Shown here piece after piece: positions 6,222 through 10,405 of a stretch of 10,405 nt of DNA. Below the pieces are notes generated by a model. The model was not told the DNA's origin and did no database searches. It saw nothing but the letters and a program-made list of their open reading frames with translations. The position numbers were made by a program, and so were the translations under genes. Position 1 is the first letter of the stretch. The number at the start of each line of letters is the position of its first letter. This DNA is from a bacterium UBA2214. Its GTDB lineage: Bacteria > Zhuqueibacterota > Zhuqueibacteria > Residuimicrobiales > Residuimicrobiaceae. The DNA lies in assembly GCA_002327255.1 (NCBI GenBank), contig DCUM01000184.1, positions 1 to 10,405 on the forward strand, given 5' to 3'.

Positions 6222-7774
6222 AGACGCAGATACCTATCATAATGGTCACGGCTCTAGTCTCTTTGCTGGTTGGATGGTTTATAGCGAAATTCATCGGGCA
6301 GGGAAAAGTGGCCAACGCTGAAAAAACAGCGGATAAAATACTCAACGATGCCAAAAAAGAAGCAGATAATATAAAGAAAGAGAAGATCCTCGAAGGCAAG
6401 GACGAGGTTTTTAAACTCAAGCAAAATATTGAGAATGAGACCAAAGCCCGTCGCAATGAATTACAGAAACTGGAAAACAAGTTTGCCGCCAGAGAGCTCA
6501 ATCTCGACCGGCGTCACGACCTGCTCACCAAAAAAGAAAATGATCTCGATGAGATGGAGACGCAGATACGCGCTCGTGAGGAACAGGTCACGGCGCGCAA
6601 TGCAGAACTGAGCGGATTGTTCGAAGAACAGAACAGACGCCTGGAGAAAATCAGCGGGATTTCAAATGAAGAGGCCAAACGCATCCTGATGCAAAATTTG
6701 GTGGAAAAGGCCAAACAGGAGGCGGCACAACTGGTCAAAGAGATCAAAGATCGCGCACGGCAACAGGCCAACCGCGAAGCCAAAGAGATCATCATTCAAG
6801 CCATTCAGCGGACAGCCGCTGATCATTCCACAGAGACAACGGTTTCGGTCGTCAATCTGCCCAGCGATGAAATGAAGGGTCGCATCATTGGCCGGGAAGG
6901 TCGCAATATTCGCTCCTTTGAAGCGGCGACCGGCGTCGAGGTGATCGTCGATGACACACCCGAAGCGGTTGTGCTTTCGGGGTTCGATCCCTTCCGGCGC
7001 GAAATCGCGCGCATCTCCCTGGAACGTCTGGTGGCGGACGGCCGCATCCATCCCACGCGCATTGAAGAAGTCGTGGAAAAAGCCAAACAGGAAATGGAAG
7101 AAAAACTGGTCGAAGATGGCGAAAAAGCATTGATGGAATGCGGCATCGCCAGCATTCATCCGGAACTGGTCAAGTTATTGGGAAAATTGAACTATCGCAC
7201 CAGCTATGGTCAGAATGTGTTGCAGCATGGCATTGAAGTGGCCTATTTGACCGGACTGATGGCAACGAGCCTGGGTCTGGATGGAAACCTGGCCAAACGC
7301 GCCGGTTTGCTGCACGATATCGGCAAGTCCATCGATCGTTATACCGACGGAACACACACCCAGATCGGTTTGGAGATTGCCAAAAAATACGGTGAGGGGC
7401 CCATTGTGCAAAATGCCATCGCCTCACACCATGAAGACGTCGAAGTCATTTCTCCCATTTCCATTCTGGTGCAGGCCGCGGATGCGGTCAGCGGCTCCCG
7501 CCCCGGCGCGCGCCGTGAAACCCTCGAGACCTATATCAAGCGTCTGGAAGGGTTGGAAAATCTCGCCAAATCGTTTGCGGGCGTCGGCAAGGCATACGCC
7601 ATCCAGGCCGGCCGTGAGATTCGCGTGATGGTGGAGCACGATAAAATCGATGATGCCACGGCGGAGCAGCTGGCCACCGATATCGCCGAAAAAATCCAGT
7701 CCGAGATGGAATATCCCGGACAAATCAAAGTGACGGTTATCCGCGAGTATCGCGCCATCGATTTTGCCAAATAA
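6218..7774 (+). CDS. rny: Ribonuclease Y
   Basis: RNase Y is a membrane-anchored endoribonuclease that starts mRNA decay and processing in many bacteria without RNase E. The 518-residue product has the full layout: an N-terminal transmembrane anchor (about residues 5-26, IPIIMVTALVSLLVGWFIAKF), a long charged coiled coil (about 30-200), a KH RNA-binding domain with GRIIGREGRNIR at 221-232, an HD hydrolase domain with the metal-binding HD pair at His366-Asp367 (LLHDIGK) and SHHEDVE further on, and a C-terminal region ending in REYRAIDFAK. The start is ATG at 6218 with GGAGGG at 6209-6214. The upstream 165-base leader can pair with this start and may control it. The stop TAA (7772-7774) is 51 bases before the ymdB-like gene, its neighbour in Bacillus as well. 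Confidence 0.97.
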   Translation: METQIPIIMVTALVSLLVGWFIAKFIGQGKVANAEKTADKILNDAKKEADNIKKEKILEGKDEVFKLKQNIENETKARRNELQKLENKFAARELNLDRRHDLLTKKENDLDEMETQIRAREEQVTARNAELSGLFEEQNRRLEKISGISNEEAKRILMQNLVEKAKQEAAQLVKEIKDRARQQANREAKEIIIQAIQRTAADHSTETTVSVVNLPSDEMKGRIIGREGRNIRSFEAATGVEVIVDDTPEAVVLSGFDPFRREIARISLERLVADGRIHPTRIEEVVEKAKQEMEEKLVEDGEKALMECGIASIHPELVKLLGKLNYRTSYGQNVLQHGIEVAYLTGLMATSLGLDGNLAKRAGLLHDIGKSIDRYTDGTHTQIGLEIAKKYGEGPIVQNAIASHHEDVEVISPISILVQAADAVSGSRPGARRETLETYIKRLEGLENLAKSFAGVGKAYAIQAGREIRVMVEHDKIDDATAEQLATDIAEKIQSEMEYPGQIKVTVIREYRAIDFAK

Positions 7775-7787
7775 TACGTTAAAAAGC

Positions 7788-7816
7788 TTGAAATATCTGT
7801 AAAATTGTAGTATATT
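7788..7816 (+). promoter_or_regulatory. Near-consensus sigma-70 type promoter before the ymdB-like gene
   Basis: TTGAAA (7788-7793) and TATATT (7811-7816) each match 5 of 6 consensus bases and are exactly 17 bases apart, in an AT-rich gap after rny. The predicted transcript start near 7823-7824 lies only 2-3 bases before the GTG at 7826, implying an almost leaderless mRNA. That agrees with the lack of a usable Shine-Dalgarno for this gene. Confidence 0.6.
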
Positions 7817-7825
7817 GGATTAAAG

Positions 7826-8617
7826 GTGCCAGAAAAAAACATTCATATTCTCTTCATCGCTGACATCGTCGGCAAACCCGGACTGGATATCGTCACCGCG
7901 CTGTTACCGGGTTTGAAAAAAACACACGCTGTGGATCTGTGCGTCGCGAACGGCGAAAATATGGATGGTGGCAACGGCCTTACCGAACAATTGGCCAAAC
8001 AGCTCTTCACCCTGGGCGTTGACGTCATCACAGGCGGCAATCATTCGTGGGGCAATGCGGCCTTCAGACAATATCTCAACACCAGTCAGCGCGTATTGCG
8101 GCCGCTCAACTATCCCAGTGAAGCGCCGGGCAGCGGCTATGTGATTGTGCCGACGGCCAGGGGGATACCGGTCGCGGTGCTAAATTTGCAGGGCCGAACC
8201 TTCATGTATGCCATCGACTGTCCGTTTCGCGTTGGACATGACGCGGTACAACGCCTGCGCGAAAAGACAGCGATCATCGTGGTGGATTTTCACGCCGAAG
8301 CAACGGCGGAAAAAGCGGCGCTGGGGTGGTATCTGGACGGACAGATCAGCGCACTCATCGGAACCCATACCCATGTCCAGACGGCCGATGAGCGCATCTT
8401 CCCCAAAGGCACGGCGTTCATCACCGATGCCGGCATGACCGGTCCGCATGATTCAGTCATCGGCATGGATGCGCAGGTGGCCATCAAACGCTTCACCACA
8501 GTGCTTCCGGAAAAATACCGGATCGCCAGCAGCAACCTGCGGCTCAACGCCTGTGTCGTTCAAATCGATGCTCAAACCGGCCGGGCCGTAAAAATAACCA
8601 GATTGAATTTACCCTGA
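7826..8617 (+). CDS. ymdB: YmdB-family metallophosphoesterase (TIGR00282 type)
   Basis: The 263-residue product belongs to the calcineurin-like phosphoesterase family of Bacillus YmdB, a binuclear-metal enzyme with 2',3'-cyclic nucleotide phosphodiesterase activity linked to RNA turnover, motility and biofilm decisions. Expected metal ligands can be seen: Asp13 (ADIVGKPG), Glu44 and Asn45 (VANGEN), Asn72 and His73 (GGNHSW), His156 (VDFHAEAT), and His181 and His183 (GTHTHVQTADERI), followed by DAGMTGPHDSVIGMD. All core residues are kept, so it should be active; the substrate in this organism is unknown. The start is GTG at 7826, giving a short lead before the conserved HILFIADIVG. No Shine-Dalgarno is present, but a promoter ends 10 bases upstream, so leaderless translation is likely. 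It may also be read through from rny. Stop is TGA at 8615-8617. The symbol follows Bacillus and is unrelated to E. coli ymdB. Confidence 0.93.
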   Translation: MPEKNIHILFIADIVGKPGLDIVTALLPGLKKTHAVDLCVANGENMDGGNGLTEQLAKQLFTLGVDVITGGNHSWGNAAFRQYLNTSQRVLRPLNYPSEAPGSGYVIVPTARGIPVAVLNLQGRTFMYAIDCPFRVGHDAVQRLREKTAIIVVDFHAEATAEKAALGWYLDGQISALIGTHTHVQTADERIFPKGTAFITDAGMTGPHDSVIGMDAQVAIKRFTTVLPEKYRIASSNLRLNACVVQIDAQTGRAVKITRLNLP

Positions 8618-8710
8618 TGCGCGGACGGAGCCATGCCTGTGATGAGGATCCAAGCTGCAGCGATCGCCCTTGGCAAAGCGGCAGCGGAGCATGATTCAAT
8701 TTGACATATT

Positions 8711-8784
8711 GCGCCAGTAGCTCAATAGGATAGAGCGTTAGCCTCCGGAGCTAAAGGTTGTGGGTTCGATTCCCGCCTGGCGCA
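8711..8784 (+). tRNA. tRNA-Arg (anticodon CCG)
   Basis: A complete 74-base cloverleaf. The acceptor stem is GCGCCAG with CTGGCGC, the D stem GCTC/GAGC with loop AATAGGATA, the anticodon stem TTAGC/GCTAA with loop CTCCGGA (anticodon CCG, reading the Arg codon CGG), and the T stem GTGGG/CCCGC with loop TTCGATT. The discriminator is A at 8784. The 3' CCA is not encoded (CTT follows), so it must be added by nucleotidyltransferase. It lies 93 bases after the ymdB-like gene, without an intrinsic terminator or convincing promoter in between, and could be processed from that transcript. A strong terminator follows 8 bases downstream. Confidence 0.97.
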
Positions 8785-8792
8785 CTTTGTGA

Positions 8793-8818
8793 GGCGGCTC
8801 AAAGGAGCCGCCTTTTTT
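8793..8818 (+). terminator. Rho-independent terminator after tRNA-Arg
   Basis: A perfect 8-bp GC-rich stem, GGCGGCTC (8793-8800) with GAGCCGCC (8805-8812), has an AAAG loop and is followed by six T bases (8813-8818). It ends the tRNA transcript and probably the whole upstream block, because no other clean intrinsic terminator is seen in the window. Confidence 0.93.
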
Positions 8819-8819
8819 A

Positions 8820-8833
8820 TTGATTTTAATCAA
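8820..8833. promoter_or_regulatory. FNR/CRP-family type palindrome, possible operator for the TPR gene
   Basis: TTGATTTTAATCAA is a perfect inverted repeat and matches the FNR consensus TTGAT-N4-ATCAA at every fixed base. It lies just after the terminator T run and 89 bases before the TPR gene. It overlaps the putative -35 box of that gene, a position that usually gives repression. Which regulator binds is unknown. Confidence 0.4.
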
Positions 8834-8848
8834 AATAATGCGTATCAT
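8820..8848 (+). promoter_or_regulatory. Putative promoter of the TPR gene
   Basis: TTGATT (8820-8825, 4 of 6 consensus bases) and TATCAT (8843-8848, 5 of 6) are 17 bases apart. Transcription would start near 8855, giving a leader of about 67 bases before ATG at 8922. The position right after a terminator is where a new promoter is needed. The -35 half coincides with one arm of the palindrome. Confidence 0.4.
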
Positions 8849-8921
8849 ACGGTACATGCGACAAAGGGCGCCGAATGGCCATCGCAGGCAAGCGTGCTAA
8901 AACAAATGATCGTGCAACCTT

Positions 8922-10307
8922 ATGAATAATCAAGCACCGTTGGACGCGCTGAAGACGTTTTCGCTCACCATCGCAGCATCCGAACTCAACCGGATACAAC
9001 CGGATCTCGATTTTGAGAATGAGGCGGAGCGGCGCATTGCCGTCGCCCGGCTGGAGGATCGCTATCGGGGGGGAGGCGACTATCTGGACCTCTCCTGGCA
9101 AAACCGCGATCTCAAAGTGACCTGGGGGACGCAGCGCTCCGATCCCGCCTCTGAAAAAATGAACCGGGATGCCTTGGCCAAAGCGCGGCAGAAAGAATTC
9201 GAAGCCGCACTGGCGCTGTGGCGCAAAGCCATTGAGCTGAGTCCGCGCGATCCCGATTTCCACTACAATATGGCTCTGGTGTTTTTCGAATCCCGCGATT
9301 ACACGCGGGGATTAGATAAATGCATAGAAACAATCAGGTTATGCCCCGTTTATTACCGCGCATATTTTGTCCTCGGCAGTCTCTATTCCAAAATGCGGCA
9401 ATTTCAGCAATCCGAGAAGTATCTCAAGGAGGGCTTGATCCTTCAGCCCAGCAACGTCATGGCCATGGTCAACCTGGGTGCGGTGTACAGTGTGCAAAAG
9501 AACTATTCCGAGGCCATTCGTTGTTTCGAGAGATCCATCGCGGTTTCACCCAAAGAGACGAGATCGTATCTGGGTTTGGGCAAGGTTTATCTGGCCCAGG
9601 GCGACATGGACAATGCATCGCGCTGTTTCAAGGCGGTGATCAAGCTGGATGCGGACGGCAAATTTGCCGACATTGCGCGTAAATCGTTGCGCATGGTCAC
9701 GCCCGAGACCGTCACGGATGGCGCCGCGACGATTCCCGTCAATGAAGAGAATGTTGAAGCTTTTTATGCCGAAGGTTTAAAGTCTTTCATCAGTGGCGAT
9801 TACGCGACGGCTGTGGCCTTATATCAGCGCTACCTGGCGCAGCGTCCCGGAGAGGCTGATGTCTGGGCTTCGTTGGCGAGTTGTCAGTTGCGGCTTGGGC
9901 AGGCCGATGCCGCCATGGAAGCGATCCGTCAGGCGATCAAGCATGCGCCCAACAAGGCGGCGTTATACAAGCAGGCGAGCATCATCTTTGATGCGGCCGA
10001 GCGCGACACGGAGTCCGGTCAATATGCGTTAAAGGCGATGGAATTGGGCAAGCAGGACAGTGTGACCTTGACGCTGGCGGGTAAAAATTACCTGATTTCG
10101 GGAAAGGTTCAGGAGGGATTGCGATTTTTGGGTGAAGCGGTCAAAGAGAACCCGAACAATTTGCAGGCGCGCTATTATTATGCGCAGGCGTTGAAGCAGA
10201 CGGGCGATCGCGAGTCGGCGCGTCAGAATCTGGAAGAGATTTTGTGGTCCAAGTCCGAGACGCCGTTGAAGGATCGGGCGCGCCGTGAGATACAGGCGAT
10301 GGCCTGA
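8922..10307 (+). CDS. TPR-repeat protein with an unrecognised N-terminal domain
   Basis: A 461-residue protein, complete, of unknown function. I count ten tetratricopeptide-like units of 34 residues in two blocks of five: about 78-111, 112-145, 146-179, 180-213 and 214-247, then 278-311, 312-345, 346-379, 380-413 and 414-447. A linker (about 248-277) separates the blocks. Typical TPR positions are kept, e.g. YNMALVFFESRDY and WASLASCQLRLGQ. TPR arrays form curved scaffolds for protein binding, so a role in a complex is inferred. Residues 1-77 do not match a family I know; they contain a charged helix (ENEAERRIAVARLEDRY) and a probable beta-hairpin (YLDLSWQNRDLKVTWG). There is no signal peptide or membrane segment. 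The ATG at 8922 has no clear Shine-Dalgarno and overlaps a 7-codon mini-ORF at 8906-8929. Stop is TGA at 10305-10307. It stands alone after the terminator, so gene context gives no clue to its job. Confidence 0.88.
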   Translation: MNNQAPLDALKTFSLTIAASELNRIQPDLDFENEAERRIAVARLEDRYRGGGDYLDLSWQNRDLKVTWGTQRSDPASEKMNRDALAKARQKEFEAALALWRKAIELSPRDPDFHYNMALVFFESRDYTRGLDKCIETIRLCPVYYRAYFVLGSLYSKMRQFQQSEKYLKEGLILQPSNVMAMVNLGAVYSVQKNYSEAIRCFERSIAVSPKETRSYLGLGKVYLAQGDMDNASRCFKAVIKLDADGKFADIARKSLRMVTPETVTDGAATIPVNEENVEAFYAEGLKSFISGDYATAVALYQRYLAQRPGEADVWASLASCQLRLGQADAAMEAIRQAIKHAPNKAALYKQASIIFDAAERDTESGQYALKAMELGKQDSVTLTLAGKNYLISGKVQEGLRFLGEAVKENPNNLQARYYYAQALKQTGDRESARQNLEEILWSKSETPLKDRARREIQAMA

Positions 10308-10357
10308 CGGCTCCTGATCGGACTGTGCTGATTGTGCATAATATTAGTTATGTTAAC

Positions 10358-10386
10358 TTGAAGCAGCTTGCCGTTCGACATTTATT
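10358..10386 (+). promoter_or_regulatory. Weak promoter-like pair in the 3' intergenic end
   Basis: The last 98 bases hold no ORF I can support. TTGAAG (10358-10363) and TTTATT (10381-10386), each 4 of 6 consensus bases with a 17-base spacer, could serve a gene beyond the window. Matches this weak are common in AT-rich DNA. No terminator hairpin is seen after the TPR gene. Confidence 0.15.
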
Positions 10387-10405
10387 TTACGCCCTTCCCT
10401 ACGGC

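Noticed and set aside
8653..8686. Possible hairpin (GCTGC/GCAGC) and a GCGATCGC octamer after the ymdB-like gene
   Set aside because: The stem has only 5 bp with a loop of about 22 bases and no T run, so it is not a terminator. A single GCGATCGC octamer carries no meaning by itself.
8670..8710. TTGGCA, TTCAAT and TTGACA boxes just before tRNA-Arg as a tRNA promoter
   Set aside because: TTGGCA to TTCAAT has a 19-base spacer and weak matches. TTGACA at 8701-8706 would put its -10 box inside the tRNA. Processing from the upstream transcript is as likely.
1..10405. CRISPR array, insertion sequence, toxin-antitoxin or defence system
   Set aside because: No spaced direct repeats, terminal inverted repeats, transposase or effector domains were seen. 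Apart from the TPR gene, everything fits a conserved housekeeping block.

Overview
The window is a conserved bacterial housekeeping block in which every protein gene and the single tRNA lie on the + strand. The order is thrS (3' part), infC, rpmI, rplT, pheS, pheT, a small ZapB-like coiled-coil gene, zapA, a 165-base leader with strong RNA-fold potential, rny (RNase Y), a ymdB-type phosphoesterase, tRNA-Arg(CCG), an intrinsic terminator, and a TPR-repeat protein of unknown role. I found no mobile element, CRISPR array, defence system or pseudogene.

Organism: moderate GC, and RNase Y plus a YmdB-family enzyme argue against an enteric proteobacterium. The pheT / coiled coil / zapA / rny order and a PheS with a four-cysteine insert resemble what I recall from the Bacteroidetes-Chlorobi (FCB) side of the tree, possibly a Calditrichota/KSB1-like lineage. 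This placement is inference from gene order and protein style only.

Bases 1-2952 hold the translation cluster: threonyl-tRNA synthetase, IF3, L35, L20 and PheS. PheT follows to 5363. Gaps are 5 to 30 bases with no terminator or clear internal promoter, so this looks like one operon. infC appears to use the rare AUU start, the classic arrangement that lets IF3 control its own synthesis. Bases 5376-6052 encode two small proteins that probably act together at the FtsZ ring. Bases 6053-6217 carry no ORF but can form a long rod-like RNA ending in a T run, plus a 9-bp pairing that would cover the rny start; this is the most intriguing non-coding part of the window.

Bases 6218-8617 hold rny and the ymdB-like gene, a pair that is also adjacent in Bacillus. 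A near-consensus promoter sits so close to the GTG of the second gene that its transcript would be almost leaderless. tRNA-Arg and a strong terminator (8793-8818) close this block. A perfect FNR-type palindrome overlapping a putative -35 box then precedes the TPR gene (8922-10307), which has ten repeats in two blocks of five and an unrecognised N-terminal domain. The last 98 bases hold no gene I can support.

Start codons are unusual in this block: infC (AUU or UUG), pheT, the coiled-coil gene and the ymdB-like gene (GUG) all avoid AUG.
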